64,000 bases of DNA from positions 1 through 64,000 of the forward strand of contig CANQMA010000003.1 in NCBI GenBank assembly GCA_947624875.1. Direction: 5' to 3'. Positions 16,345 through 25,307 of the stretch are shown piece after piece. This DNA comes from an uncultured Lachnospiraceae bacterium. GTDB lineage: Bacteria > Bacillota > Clostridia > Lachnospirales > Lachnospiraceae. A program made the translations under genes and the position numbers. Every line of letters starts with the position of its first letter. The first letter of the stretch is position 1. The notes beneath the pieces are model-generated. The model saw nothing but the letters and a program-made list of their open reading frames with translations. It did not search any database and was not told the origin of the DNA.

Positions 16345-16935
16345 ATGATGAAAATAAAAAGTGCACAGTTGGAAACGGTCTGTGGTGTGACAAGCAAAAT
16401 CCCGGACAATCAGCTGGTTGAGGTCGCTTTTGCCGGAAAGTCTAATGTAGGGAAATCTTCGCTGATTAACGGACTATTAAACCGAAAGGCGCTTGCAAGG
16501 ATCTCTTCCCAGCCCGGAAAAACGCAGACGATTAATTTCTATAATGTCAATGACCAATGTTATTTTGTGGATTTGCCGGGATATGGATATGCGAAGGTTT
16601 CTTTGCAGGAAAAGAAAAACTGGGGCGTCATGATTGAGCGGTATTTAAACCGCTCCCGAATGCTTCGGGCGGTATTCCTTTTGATTGATATCCGGCACGA
16701 ACCATCGAAAAATGATGTGGAGATGTATCAGTGGATTTTAGCCAATGGCTTTGAGCCGGTTCTGATCGCCACAAAGCTTGATAAAATTAAACGCAGCCAG
16801 GTGCAAAAAAACATCAAAGTAATCAAAGAAACGCTGCGGGTCGTTCCGAAAACGACGATTATTCCGTTTTCCGCGCAAACAAAGCAGGGGAGAGATGAAA
16901 TTCTTGATTTCATTGAACAAATCGTGAATCAATAA
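16345..16935 (+). CDS. ysxC: Ribosome biogenesis GTP-binding protein YsxC/EngB
   Basis: 196 residues with all G motifs: FAGKSNVGKSSLING (G1), PGKTQTINFYN (G2), DLPGYGYAKVS (G3), ATKLDKI (G4) and IPFSAQTKQG (G5). This small essential GTPase acts in late assembly of the 50S subunit. Two adjacent ATG codons (16345 and 16348) are possible starts behind a modest AGGAAATAGGA. EngB next to lon/clpX is a common firmicute arrangement, which supports co-transcription from the tig promoter. Confidence 0.96.
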   Translation: MMKIKSAQLETVCGVTSKIPDNQLVEVAFAGKSNVGKSSLINGLLNRKALARISSQPGKTQTINFYNVNDQCYFVDLPGYGYAKVSLQEKKNWGVMIERYLNRSRMLRAVFLLIDIRHEPSKNDVEMYQWILANGFEPVLIATKLDKIKRSQVQKNIKVIKETLRVVPKTTIIPFSAQTKQGRDEILDFIEQIVNQ

Positions 16936-16974
16936 CTGTGGGGTAATTTGGATATTGATTCGATAGGAGAAACT

Positions 16975-17499
16975 ATGGCGTTATCAGCAGATACCTTGTA
17001 TAAACTGGTTATTATGCATATGCTTAATAAAGTGGAATTTCCGTTGACAAACACCCAGATTGCGCAATTTTTTTTAGAAGAGGAGTATACGAATTATTTT
17101 AATGTGCAGAAAGCGCTGACGGAATTGATTGAAGATGATTTTGTGTTTTTAAATGTCAACCGGAACACGTCTTATTATCATCTGACTTCTGAGGGACGGG
17201 AAAGCCTGAAATTCTTTGAGAACAGAATTCCGGGTTCGATGATTGATGATGTGGATATGTTTTTGATCAACAATAAATATGAGTTGAGAAATGAAGTCGG
17301 CATCGTGGCGGATTATTACAGAGTATCCAATGGAGATTATGTGGTTCACTGTCAGGTCAAGGAAGGCGACTCGACACTGATTGAGGTCAATGTTGCCACT
17401 CCGGACCGGAATATTGCCTCAAAAATGTGCGCCGCATGGGAAGATAAGGACCGGTCGCAGGAAATTTATCAGTATATTATTGGAAAGTTAACAAAATAA
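16975..17499 (+). CDS. DUF4364 family protein
   Basis: 174 residues from ATG 16975, 4 nt after AGGAGA; the TTG at 16948 behind GTGGGG would add nine residues and cannot be excluded. The N-terminal 80 residues look like a winged helix (LYKLVIMHMLNKVEFPLTNTQIAQFFLEE ... NVQKALTELIEDDFV), and the rest is a compact alpha/beta domain ending CAAWEDKDRSQEIYQYIIGKLT. This matches the uncharacterised clostridial DUF4364 family, often found beside engB. A regulatory role is inferred from the winged helix only. It ends at a strong terminator. Confidence 0.8.
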   Translation: MALSADTLYKLVIMHMLNKVEFPLTNTQIAQFFLEEEYTNYFNVQKALTELIEDDFVFLNVNRNTSYYHLTSEGRESLKFFENRIPGSMIDDVDMFLINNKYELRNEVGIVADYYRVSNGDYVVHCQVKEGDSTLIEVNVATPDRNIASKMCAAWEDKDRSQEIYQYIIGKLTK

Positions 17500-17556
17500 A
17501 AAATGCATTTCCGATTGTCATTCTTTTTGGATGATTATCTGAAATGCATTTTTTTA
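17497..17556. terminator. Bidirectional terminator between DUF4364 and malic enzyme genes
   Basis: AAAATGCATTTC (17500-17511) and GAAATGCATTTT (17541-17552) form a perfect 12-bp stem around a 29-nt loop, followed by a T run on the plus strand and a T run on the minus strand. Confidence 0.85.
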
Positions 17557-17557
17557 T

Positions 17558-18706
17558 CTATATATTTTCTCTGACCGCACGGCTGACGACTTTTGCTACC
17601 TGTGGGTCGAAAGCCTCCGGCATAATATTTTCTTCGTTTAATTGGTCTTCCGGAACCAGCCCCGCAATGGCGAGAGCGGCGGCAAGTTTCATTTCCTCGG
17701 TAATCTGCTTTGCGCGTCCTTCAAGGGCGCCTTTAAAGATTCCCGGGAAAGCGACAACATTGTTGACCTGGTTTGGGAAGTCGGAACGTCCGGTTCCCAC
17801 AACGCGTGCCCCGGCTTTTTTTGCAAGATCCGGCATGATTTCCGGTGTCGGATTGGCCATGGCAAACAAAATAGCATCCGGGTTCATCGAAGAAACCATT
17901 TCCTCAGTTACAATGCCCGGCGCAGATACGCCAACAAAAATATCGGCTCCCTTCATGGCGTCGGCAAGAACGCCGGACTGTCCGGAAAGATTCGTCACCT
18001 CAGCCATTTCTTTTTGTGCCCAGTTTAGATTTTCAATGTTTCGGTTTAAGATGCCGTAAAGACCGCAGATGGTCAAATCCCGAAAGCCGTATCTTAAAAG
18101 CAATTTTGAGATGGCAATGCCCGCGGAACCATCCCCGTTGACGACCACCTTACAATCTTCTTTTTTCTTTCCAACCACCTTGAGGGCATTGATGATTCCT
18201 GCAAGAACCACAATTGCCGTACCGTGCTGGTCGTCATGAAATACCGGAATGTCAAGCCGTTGTTTTAATTTATTTTCAATCTCAAAACATCTCGGTGCGG
18301 AAATATCCTCTAAATTGATTCCGCCGAAGCCCGGAGCAATACGGACAACGGTTTCGACAATTTCATCCGGATCCTGTGTGTCAAGGCAGATTGGAACCGC
18401 ATTCACATTGCCAAATTCCTTAAATAAAACTGCCTTACCCTCCATGACAGGCATGGCGGCTTTCGGACCGATATTGCCAAGTCCCAAAACGGCGCTTCCG
18501 TCGGAAACGACAGCGACCGTGTTAGATTTCCAAGTATATTTATAAACGTCATTGGGATTTTCTGCGATTTTTCTGCAGGGTTCTGCAACGCCGGGCGTAT
18601 AGGCCAGAGATAAATCCTCCCGGCTTTTGACAGGGCATTTTGCCTCAGTACTTAGTTTCCCATTGAGCGTCTCATGTAATTTTAAAGCTTTTTCATTCGT
18701 TGTCAT
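17558..18706 (-). CDS. NAD(P)-dependent malic enzyme
   Basis: 382 residues from the ATG at 18706, which follows TATGGAGGTATCTT on the minus strand; the 18 upstream codons of the track are not needed. The short bacterial malic-enzyme architecture is clear: SLAYTPGVAEPC with the catalytic Tyr, DGSAVLGLGNIGP, VFHDDQHGTAIV with metal ligands, then the Rossmann site VVVNGDGSAGIAI. It decarboxylates malate to pyruvate. The glycine motif is GDGSAG where GAGAAG is more usual; all three glycines are kept. Monocistronic. Confidence 0.95.
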   Translation of the reverse strand: MTTNEKALKLHETLNGKLSTEAKCPVKSREDLSLAYTPGVAEPCRKIAENPNDVYKYTWKSNTVAVVSDGSAVLGLGNIGPKAAMPVMEGKAVLFKEFGNVNAVPICLDTQDPDEIVETVVRIAPGFGGINLEDISAPRCFEIENKLKQRLDIPVFHDDQHGTAIVVLAGIINALKVVGKKKEDCKVVVNGDGSAGIAISKLLLRYGFRDLTICGLYGILNRNIENLNWAQKEMAEVTNLSGQSGVLADAMKGADIFVGVSAPGIVTEEMVSSMNPDAILFAMANPTPEIMPDLAKKAGARVVGTGRSDFPNQVNNVVAFPGIFKGALEGRAKQITEEMKLAAALAIAGLVPEDQLNEENIMPEAFDPQVAKVVSRAVRENI

Positions 18707-18829
18707 AAGATACCTCCATATCATTTGGATTTGTGGTGCGGCAAATGTTTGAAAACACACATTTATTAGAATAACACATTTTGAAACAATGAAAAAGAAC
18801 TATTTATGGATTTGCCGTTTCTTATGGAG

Positions 18830-18857
18830 TTGATTTTTAAAAAAAATATGTTATGAT
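18830..18857 (+). promoter_or_regulatory. Probable rho promoter
   Basis: TTGATT at 18830-18835 and TATGAT at 18852-18857 with a 16-bp spacer; GATAAT at 18855 is an alternative -10. It leaves a leader of about 105 nt before rho, where autogenous control of rho is known in other bacteria. Confidence 0.5.
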
Positions 18858-18970
18858 AATGGCAGTATTATTCAAAAAACAAATCTTTTTGGGAAAATCT
18901 CCCGGGAATTCCACGCAAACACGATTTACGAAACAATAAATAATTCGATATAGGATAAGAGAGGTATTTT

Positions 18971-20359
18971 ATGAGAGAAAAATTAAATTCCCTGCCTGTG
19001 GCAGAACTCAGAGAAATCGCAAAGACAAACGGCATTAAATCGGTTAGCAGCCTGAGAAAACAGCAGTTGATCGATATGATCTTGGAGCAGCTCGAAAAAC
19101 AGCAGTCGGTGGATTCTTCACAGGAGGACAGACACGAGAGCGGCAAGACTGAAAAGACTGACAGGGGAACAAAAAAACGTGGGATGCATCGGGAAAATGA
19201 GCACAGGGATGAGGTGCCAAACGAAACGGGTATTACCAGAACCGGAATTTTAGAGGTGATGCCGGATGGTTTTGGATTTATCCGGTGTGACAACTATCTG
19301 CCGGGAGAGGATGATGTCTATGTGGCGCCGTCCCAGATTAAACGCTTTCGGTTAAAGACCGGAGATTTTGTTACCGGCCGGGTTCGGGAAAAAAGAGAAA
19401 ATGAAAAATTTGGCGCCCTGTATTATGTAGATCTTGTAAATGGAGAAAGTCTGGACAAGGTGCTGGGCAGACCAAATTTTGAGGATTTAACGCCTGTTTT
19501 TCCACAGGAGCGGCTGCATTTGGAGACGGACGGACACAGCAAAGCAATGCGGATTGTAGACTTGGTCAGCCCGATTGGAAAGGGGCAGAGAGGAATGATC
19601 GTTTCTCCGCCGAAGGCAGGAAAAACGACGCTTCTCAAAGAAACTGCCAAGGCGGTTTTACGGAATAACCCGGAAATGGAAATTATTATCTTACTGATTG
19701 ATGAGAGACCGGAGGAAGTAACGGATATCAAAGAGGCGATTCAGGGAGAAAACGTCGAAGTTATTTATTCGACATTCGATGAACTTCCGGAACATCATAA
19801 AAGAGTTTCCGAAATGGTGATCGAACGTGCAAAGCGGCTGGTAGAGCACGGTAAAGACGTAATTATCCTGCTTGACAGTATTACCCGTTTGGCACGCGCT
19901 TATAACATGACCGTACCGCCAAGCGGAAGAACCCTGTCCGGTGGACTCGACCCGGCGGCGCTCCATATGCCAAAACGGTTTTTCGGCGCTGCCAGAAATA
20001 TGCGCGAAGGCGGGAGCCTGACCATTCTTGCGACGGCGCTGGTAGAAACCGGCAGTAAAATGGATGATGTCGTATATGAAGAATTTAAGGGAACCGGCAA
20101 TATGGAACTTGTTCTGGACCGGAAACTTTCAGAACGGCGGATTTTCCCTGCAGTGGATATCGCAAAATCCGGCACCAGAAGGGAAGACCTTCTGTTAAAT
20201 TCCGAGGAACTCGGCGCATCCTACATTATGCGAAAAGAAATGAATGGCATGAGAAAAGAAGACGCAGTCGAGCAGATTATCAACTTATTTGCCCGCACAA
20301 AAGATAATAAAGAATTTATTGCAAAGGTAAACCGGATTCGCAGCAATTACTCGAATTAA
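18971..20359 (+). CDS. rho: Transcription termination factor Rho
   Basis: 462 residues. The N-terminal Rho_N helical domain ([31 protein letters not shown]) is followed by a charged, low-complexity linker of about 45 residues (residues 50-90), then the cold-shock RNA-binding domain ([27 protein letters not shown]), and the RecA-like ATPase with Walker [13 protein letters not shown], the DERPEEVTD segment and the [21 protein letters not shown]-loop region. The hexamer terminates untranslated transcripts. The start ATG follows AGAGAGGT. Confidence 0.98.
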   Translation: MREKLNSLPVAELREIAKTNGIKSVSSLRKQQLIDMILEQLEKQQSVDSSQEDRHESGKTEKTDRGTKKRGMHRENEHRDEVPNETGITRTGILEVMPDGFGFIRCDNYLPGEDDVYVAPSQIKRFRLKTGDFVTGRVREKRENEKFGALYYVDLVNGESLDKVLGRPNFEDLTPVFPQERLHLETDGHSKAMRIVDLVSPIGKGQRGMIVSPPKAGKTTLLKETAKAVLRNNPEMEIIILLIDERPEEVTDIKEAIQGENVEVIYSTFDELPEHHKRVSEMVIERAKRLVEHGKDVIILLDSITRLARAYNMTVPPSGRTLSGGLDPAALHMPKRFFGAARNMREGGSLTILATALVETGSKMDDVVYEEFKGTGNMELVLDRKLSERRIFPAVDIAKSGTRREDLLLNSEELGASYIMRKEMNGMRKEDAVEQIINLFARTKDNKEFIAKVNRIRSNYSN

Positions 20360-20422
20360 AAAGACAAAAAGCAAAATAGAAGCGGATTCAGGCGCAGGAA
20401 GAGGGACTTTTTAAGAAATTAC

Positions 20423-20451
20423 TTGCACTGGAAGTCTACCTATGCTATAAT
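20423..20451 (+). promoter_or_regulatory. Promoter of rpmE
   Basis: TTGCAC at 20423-20428 and consensus TATAAT at 20446-20451 with a 17-bp spacer, about 110 nt upstream of the rpmE start. Confidence 0.7.
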
Positions 20452-20562
20452 ATCAAGGCTATTGAGTTGTCGAACAATGTTCGGGATATTCGACAGTATT
20501 CATGAGCGAGAAGAATTGGCGGCGCCAATGAGAATAAAATATGTATCGACGAGGTGAATGTA

Positions 20563-20763
20563 ATGAGAAAAGGAATCCATCCAGATTACCATGAAGCAAC
20601 CGTTACATGTAACTGTGGAAACACTTTTGTAACAGGTTCAACAAAAAAAGAAATTCATGTTGAAATTTGTTCAGCATGTCATCCTTTCTACACAGGACAG
20701 CAGAAAGCAGCTTCCGCTCGTGGTAGAATTGAAAAGTTCAACAGAAAATATGGTATGAAATAA
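20563..20763 (+). CDS. rpmE: 50S ribosomal protein L31
   Basis: 66 residues from ATG 20563, 6 nt after GAGGTG; the GTG at 20554 in the track overlaps the RBS. The protein is the zinc-containing (C+) form: CNCG at residues 15-17 and CSACHP further on provide the ligands. The sequence [20 protein letters not shown] is characteristic. L31 bridges the ribosomal subunits. The leader of about 105 nt between promoter and start could hold autoregulatory structure, but I see no obvious hairpin. Confidence 0.98.
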   Translation: MRKGIHPDYHEATVTCNCGNTFVTGSTKKEIHVEICSACHPFYTGQQKAASARGRIEKFNRKYGMK

Positions 20764-20777
20764 GTTTCAAGGATAAC

Positions 20778-20810
20778 AGGTTGAGGAGCGATTCTCAACC
20801 TATTTTCTTA
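20778..20810 (+). terminator. Terminator of rpmE
   Basis: AGGTTGAG (20778-20785) pairs with CTCAACCT (20794-20801) with an 8-nt loop, followed by ATTTTCTTAT. Confidence 0.75.
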
Positions 20811-20829
20811 TATGGATTGAGGTGCTGAT

Positions 20830-21894
20830 ATGAAGAAAAATGTGATGAACCAGCTTTATCCTTCCGGGATTGGCGGACAAGCCGTACTGGAGGGCATTAT
20901 GATGAGAAATCAAAATCAATATGCTGTGGCCGTGCGAAAGCCGGATCAGACCATTGAGGTAGTAAAGAAAGAGCATAAAAGCTTTATTGAAGGCAGAAAA
21001 ATTCTTTCCCTGCCGTTTATCCGGGGGATTTTTAATTTTATTGATTCAATGGTTTTAGGCATTAAAACACTGACCCTCTCTGCCAGTTTTTTTGACGAGG
21101 AAGAGGAAGAAGAGCCGGGACGGTTTGAGACATGGCTGATGAATAAGTTTGGAGAAAAAACAGAAAAGGTGATTATAGCTTTTACCATCTTTCTTTCTGT
21201 TGTGCTGGCAGTGGGACTGTTTATGCTGCTGCCGTTATTGGTTGCAGACATTGCCGAAAGAGTCTTTCCGTTTATCGGGGAGGCGCAGGTTCCTGTGATT
21301 GAGGGGATTGTAAAAATTTTGATTTTTATTGGATATCTGTTATTGATTTCCCTGATGAAGGATATTCGCAGAACTTTTATGTATCACGGAGCAGAACATA
21401 AATGCATTAACTGTATCGAGCACGGAAATGCGCTGACAGTTGAAAATGTGCGGCGCAGTTCCAGATTTCATAAACGATGCGGTACCAGTTTTCTGTTGAT
21501 TGTGTTAGTTATCAGTATCGTCATTTTTCTGCTGATCCGCACGAAAGTAATCTGGCTTAGATATTTGATTCGGATTTTGCTCATTCCGGTCATTGCAGGG
21601 ATTTCATATGAGTTTATCCGTCTGGCCGGCAGAAGTGAAAACCGGGTGGTGAATGCGTTAAGCAAACCGGGTCTGTGGATGCAGAAGATTACGACAAAAG
21701 AACCGGAAGATGAAATGATTGAAGTGGCGATTGCAGCTGTCGAGGCAGTTTTTGACTGGAAAGACTATCTGCATCAAAATGGGATAGAACTCGAAGAGGA
21801 AAAGCAAAAACGGGAGCGCGAGGCAAGAGTGCTCTCCAGAGCAAAGAGTCAGTACAAAGAAGGCGAAGGTTCAGGATATAATTGGAAGTTTTAG
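20830..21894 (+). CDS. DUF1385 family membrane protein (YqhQ-like)
   Basis: 354 residues. The family opening GIGGQAVLEGIMMRNQNQYAVAVRKPD is clear, then several hydrophobic helices (AFTIFLSVVLAVGLFMLLPLLV; VKILIFIGYLLLISLM; SFLLIVLVISIVIFLLI) and the conserved YHGAEHKCINCIEHG with His/Cys residues that could bind metal. A charged tail follows. The function is unknown, though the gene is commonly placed beside prmC and prfA in Firmicutes, exactly as here; its end overlaps prmC by 13 nt. It starts 20 nt after the rpmE terminator. Confidence 0.9.
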   Translation: MKKNVMNQLYPSGIGGQAVLEGIMMRNQNQYAVAVRKPDQTIEVVKKEHKSFIEGRKILSLPFIRGIFNFIDSMVLGIKTLTLSASFFDEEEEEEPGRFETWLMNKFGEKTEKVIIAFTIFLSVVLAVGLFMLLPLLVADIAERVFPFIGEAQVPVIEGIVKILIFIGYLLLISLMKDIRRTFMYHGAEHKCINCIEHGNALTVENVRRSSRFHKRCGTSFLLIVLVISIVIFLLIRTKVIWLRYLIRILLIPVIAGISYEFIRLAGRSENRVVNALSKPGLWMQKITTKEPEDEMIEVAIAAVEAVFDWKDYLHQNGIELEEEKQKREREARVLSRAKSQYKEGEGSGYNWKF

Positions 21895-22733
21895 TCAAAG
21901 ATATCATAGTAGAGGGAGAACAGGCGCTAAAACACTGCAATATTGATGACTGGAAAACAGACAGTCTGCTCCTGGCGGAATATTTTCTGGGCGTTACGAG
22001 AAAACAGCTTTTGCTCAATCAGGGATTGACCGTGGATGTCAAATTAAAGCGCGACTACATGGATGCCATTCAATCCCGGTGCCATCATATTCCGCTGCAG
22101 TATCTTACGGGAACGCAGGAATTTATGGGGCTGGAGTTTGAGGTCAACACAGATGTACTGATTCCCCGGCAGGATACGGAAGTTTTAGTGGAAGCGGTTT
22201 TGACATATATAGATAAAATCCCGGGAGAGAAAAAGGTGCTTGATTTATGCACCGGTTCCGGATGCATTGCCGTTTCGATTGACAAAATGTGTGGATCGGC
22301 GAAGGTCACGGCGTGTGATATCTCCGAAAAAGCATTGGAGACTGCAGTCAGAAATAATCAAAAAAATAAAGCTGCGGTAACTTTTATCCGGTCTGATTTG
22401 TTTGAACAGATTTCAGGAAAGTTTGATGTCATTGTCTCCAATCCGCCGTATATTCGAACGGATGAGATTCCAAAACTGATGCCGGAAGTGAAAAATCATG
22501 AGCCGGTCATCGCACTGGATGGCGATGCCGACGGATTGAAATTTTACCGGATGATTGTGGGAAATGCACGAGAATTTTTAAAACCGGAAGGAATGCTTTT
22601 TTTTGAAATCGGATGCGAACAGGGAGAGGATGTACAAAGTATTTTCATACAAAACGGATTTTCCAATGTGACTGTCCAAAAAGATTTAGCCGGGAATGAC
22701 AGAGTGATATATGCAAAACTGGAAAGGAAGTAA
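21882..22733 (+). CDS. prmC: Peptide chain release factor N5-glutamine methyltransferase
   Basis: 283 residues from a TTG start that overlaps the 3' end of the DUF1385 gene by 13 nt. The N-terminal helical domain ends in [16 protein letters not shown] and [15 protein letters not shown], then the SAM-binding site [15 protein letters not shown], and the catalytic NPPY in [21 protein letters not shown]. It methylates the GGQ glutamine of release factors, and RF1 is encoded immediately downstream, 4 nt after its stop. The TTG start and poor RBS suggest translational coupling. Confidence 0.96.
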   Translation: MEVLVKDIIVEGEQALKHCNIDDWKTDSLLLAEYFLGVTRKQLLLNQGLTVDVKLKRDYMDAIQSRCHHIPLQYLTGTQEFMGLEFEVNTDVLIPRQDTEVLVEAVLTYIDKIPGEKKVLDLCTGSGCIAVSIDKMCGSAKVTACDISEKALETAVRNNQKNKAAVTFIRSDLFEQISGKFDVIVSNPPYIRTDEIPKLMPEVKNHEPVIALDGDADGLKFYRMIVGNAREFLKPEGMLFFEIGCEQGEDVQSIFIQNGFSNVTVQKDLAGNDRVIYAKLERK

Positions 22734-22737
22734 AGAA

Positions 22738-23808
22738 ATGTTTGATAAGTTAGAAGGTATTTTAGAGCGGTATGAGGAAATCCTGCAGCAGCTCAACGAT
22801 CCAAATATTGTAAATGATCAGGCAAATTATAGAAAATTGATGAAGGAACAGAGTGATCTTGAACCGATTGTGGAAGCGTATAGTGCGTATAAAGCTGCAA
22901 ATCAGACGATTGAGGACAGCCGGATGATTTTAGATGAAGAATCGGATGAAGAGATGCGCGAACTTGCCAAGGAAGAAATGAATGAGGCAAAGGAGCAGAT
23001 TGCACAATTAGAGGAACAGTTGAAGATTCTGCTTCTGCCGAAAGATGAAAATGATGATAAAAACGTGATTGTGGAAATCCGTGCCGGAGCCGGCGGAGAC
23101 GAGGCGGCATTGTTTGCTGCAGAACTTTACCGGATGTATTGCATGTATGCGGAGACGATGCGCTGGAAAACAGAACTGGCAGATATCAATGAAAATGGAC
23201 TCGGCGGATTTAAGGAAGTCGTGTTTATGGTCAATGGCCAGGGCGCATACTCTAAGTTAAAGTATGAGAGCGGCGTGCACCGGGTGCAGAGAGTGCCGGT
23301 GACGGAATCCGGAGGAAGAATTCACACATCGACGGCGACAGTAGCGGTTATGCCGGAAGCCGAGGAAGTGGATGTGGAAATCGATATGAATGACTGTAAA
23401 TTCGATGTATTCCGGGCGTCCGGAAATGGAGGACAGTGCGTCAATACGACGGACTCCGCAGTTCGTTTAACGCATATTCCGACAGGCATAGTCATTTCCT
23501 GTCAGGACGAGAAATCACAGCTTAAAAATAAAGATAAAGCATTGAAGGTGCTGCGTGCGAGACTCTATGAATTAGAGCAGCAGAAGAAACAGGATGAAGA
23601 GTCTGCAAAAAGGAGGAGCCAGATTGGCACGGGGGACCGTTCGGAGAAGATTCGTACTTATAATTTCCCACAGGGACGAGTGACTGACCACAGAATTAAG
23701 TTTACGACGCATCGGCTGGAACAGGTGATGAACGGCGACATTGCAGAAATCATTGACAATTGTATTGCGGCAGACCAGGCGGCAAAACTGGCACAGGTCA
23801 GCGAATAA
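22738..23808 (+). CDS. prfA: Peptide chain release factor 1
   Basis: 356 residues from ATG 22738 behind GGAAAGGAAG; nine upstream codons in the track overlap prmC. The peptidyl-tRNA hydrolysis motif GGQ lies in [18 protein letters not shown], and the stop-codon recognition motif of RF1 (PxT) is PVT in [16 protein letters not shown]. It reads UAA and UAG. No terminator separates it from the HprK-like gene 43 nt downstream, so read-through is possible. Confidence 0.98.
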   Translation: MFDKLEGILERYEEILQQLNDPNIVNDQANYRKLMKEQSDLEPIVEAYSAYKAANQTIEDSRMILDEESDEEMRELAKEEMNEAKEQIAQLEEQLKILLLPKDENDDKNVIVEIRAGAGGDEAALFAAELYRMYCMYAETMRWKTELADINENGLGGFKEVVFMVNGQGAYSKLKYESGVHRVQRVPVTESGGRIHTSTATVAVMPEAEEVDVEIDMNDCKFDVFRASGNGGQCVNTTDSAVRLTHIPTGIVISCQDEKSQLKNKDKALKVLRARLYELEQQKKQDEESAKRRSQIGTGDRSEKIRTYNFPQGRVTDHRIKFTTHRLEQVMNGDIAEIIDNCIAADQAAKLAQVSE

Positions 23809-23851
23809 TCGGTCTGTCTGTATTTTGATGTTCATAGAACAGGAGATGTAA

Positions 23852-24583
23852 ATGAATACCATAAAAGACCGTTATGAAATTGCAGACCTTCGGGTTGTGA
23901 TGACGACGTATCATGAAAAGACAAGAAGACAGGCTCTGCCATATCTTGCGAAATCAGATTGGAGTGAAGAAGAGGCAGACATTCAAATTAAACTGGACAA
24001 TGAGTTCTACGAAGAGCGGGTGCGCGAGAGCGCATTTCCTGTCACAATCGATTCGGTAGAATATGTTTACACCGGAGAGGCGTTTCATCGTTATCTGCTG
24101 CATCATCAGGGCTGTATGCTCCATTCCTCTGCAGTGGTGGTGGATGGGTATGCGTATTTATTTTCTGCCGACAGCGGTACCGGAAAATCAACCCATACAT
24201 CATTGTGGCTAAAGCATTTTGGAGAGAATGCGTTCATTATTAACGACGACAAACCGACGCTGCGGAAAACAGATCAGACATGGTATGTGTACGGCACCCC
24301 GTGGAGCGGTAAAACAAATACCAATGTCAATACAAAAGTAAAACTGGGAGCAATCGTGTTCTTAGAGCGCGCGAAACAAAATTGGATTGAAAAACTGGAA
24401 ATACAAAAGGCAATTCCAAAGTTTTTTGGACAAACGACCCGGAAACACAACCGGGAAGAAAATATGGATTTTGTCTTGGAATCCATGGGAAAAATCTTAG
24501 CTGAAACGCCGGTTTATCAAATGGGATGCGATATCAGCGATGAAGCAGTAACGATGGCATATGAAAAGATTAGGAGAGTATAG
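23852..24583 (+). CDS. HPr kinase-like (HprK C-terminal domain) protein, likely peptide-modification kinase
   Basis: 243 residues with a P-loop in the HprK/PEPCK style: LHSSAVVVDGYAYLFSADSGTGKSTHTSLWLKHFG, followed by INDDKPTLR and YGTPWSGKTNTNVNT, which match HprK-like proteins in RiPP and related clusters rather than the full two-domain HPr kinase. The N-terminal DRTGG-type domain of true HprK is absent. Lasso-peptide kinases such as those of paeninodin-type clusters belong to this group and occur with PqqD-like and ABC genes. Here it heads an operon with a PqqD-like gene (1-nt overlap), an S24/S26 peptidase and an ABC exporter. The substrate is unknown. Confidence 0.75.
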   Translation: MNTIKDRYEIADLRVVMTTYHEKTRRQALPYLAKSDWSEEEADIQIKLDNEFYEERVRESAFPVTIDSVEYVYTGEAFHRYLLHHQGCMLHSSAVVVDGYAYLFSADSGTGKSTHTSLWLKHFGENAFIINDDKPTLRKTDQTWYVYGTPWSGKTNTNVNTKVKLGAIVFLERAKQNWIEKLEIQKAIPKFFGQTTRKHNREENMDFVLESMGKILAETPVYQMGCDISDEAVTMAYEKIRRV

Positions 24584-24846
24584 TGAAAATCAAAGAAGGA
24601 TATATATTGAGAAATGTTGTGGGAAGCTATGTAGTTGTTCCGGTTGGACAGGCTACGATTGATTTTAATGGAATGATCAGTCTAAATGAAACCGGTGCAT
24701 TTCTGTTTCAAAAACTGCAGCAGGGGATTGAAAGAGAAGAACTGGTGGACGCTCTGGCTGCAGAATATGAAATTTCAAGACAACTGGCGGAAAAAGATGT
24801 CGCTCTTTTTATTGAAAAAGTTAAAGGAGAGGATTTGTTTGAATAG
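24583..24846 (+). CDS. PqqD family peptide-binding protein
   Basis: 87 residues from a GTG at 24583 that overlaps the stop of the kinase gene by one base, behind TAGGAGAG. The sequence KEGYILRNVVGSYVVVPVG ... DFNGMISLNETGAFLFQKLQQG ... LVDALAAEYEISRQLAEKDVALFIEKV follows the PqqD pattern of a three-strand sheet plus three helices, the RiPP recognition element that holds a leader peptide for modifying enzymes. No radical SAM, cyclase or YcaO protein is nearby. Its end overlaps the peptidase start. Confidence 0.85.
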   Translation: MKIKEGYILRNVVGSYVVVPVGQATIDFNGMISLNETGAFLFQKLQQGIEREELVDALAAEYEISRQLAEKDVALFIEKVKGEDLFE

Positions 24847-25306
24847 AGTAGTTTCCATGAATGACATGGTCCCGTTGATTTTGGAAATGTTAGAAAACGG
24901 CGGGAAAGCGGTTTTCACGCCTACCGGGACAAGCATGCTGCCAATGCTTCGGGATGGCTCTGACACCGTGACGCTGGAAAAGCCGGAATTTCCGTTGAGG
25001 CGGTATGATTTACCACTCTATCGGAGAGAAGACGGAACTTATATTTTACATCGGATCATAGAAGTTTCCGGGGACTGTTATACCATGCGCGGAGACCACC
25101 AGCTTCATCAGGAGTACGGGATTACGCAGGAACAGATTCTCGGGGTCGTCTGTGAATTTACACGAAAAGGAAAGCATTATTCCTGCACAGACTGGCGATA
25201 TCAATTGTACTGCAGAGTTTGGATTGGAACAGCAGAGTGCAGAAAACAATATTATCGATGTAGAAGACTTGGAAGTAAAATAAAACGAAAGATTTTGGGA
25301 AAGTAA
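24839..25306 (+). CDS. S24/S26 (signal peptidase I-like) peptidase
   Basis: 155 residues if started at TTG 24839, 7 nt after AAAGGAGAG and overlapping the pqqD-like stop by 8 nt; ATG 24857 is an alternative. The track start at 24686 is a frame artefact. Box B reads PTGTSMLPMLRDG with the candidate nucleophile Ser, box D YILHRIIEV and box E MRGDHQ. The His in box D, not Lys, is as in Sec11/SipW-type signal peptidases. No membrane anchor is visible, unusual for signal peptidase I. The C-terminus is very basic with several Cys. It may cleave a modified peptide before export, which is inference from context. Confidence 0.75.
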   Translation: MNRVVSMNDMVPLILEMLENGGKAVFTPTGTSMLPMLRDGSDTVTLEKPEFPLRRYDLPLYRREDGTYILHRIIEVSGDCYTMRGDHQLHQEYGITQEQILGVVCEFTRKGKHYSCTDWRYQLYCRVWIGTAECRKQYYRCRRLGSKIKRKILGK

Positions 25307-25307
25307 C

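Noticed and set aside
17558-18588. Several plus-strand ORFs opposite the malic enzyme
   Set aside because: All are antisense shadows; the minus-strand frame has complete family motifs.
23852-24583. Full HPr kinase/phosphorylase (hprK)
   Set aside because: The N-terminal domain is absent, the neighbours are PqqD and ABC genes, and no ptsH or lgt neighbour is present.
24686-24838. N-terminal extension MKPVHFCF of the S24/S26 peptidase in the track
   Set aside because: It lies out of frame inside the PqqD-like gene and has no RBS; TTG 24839 has a proper one.
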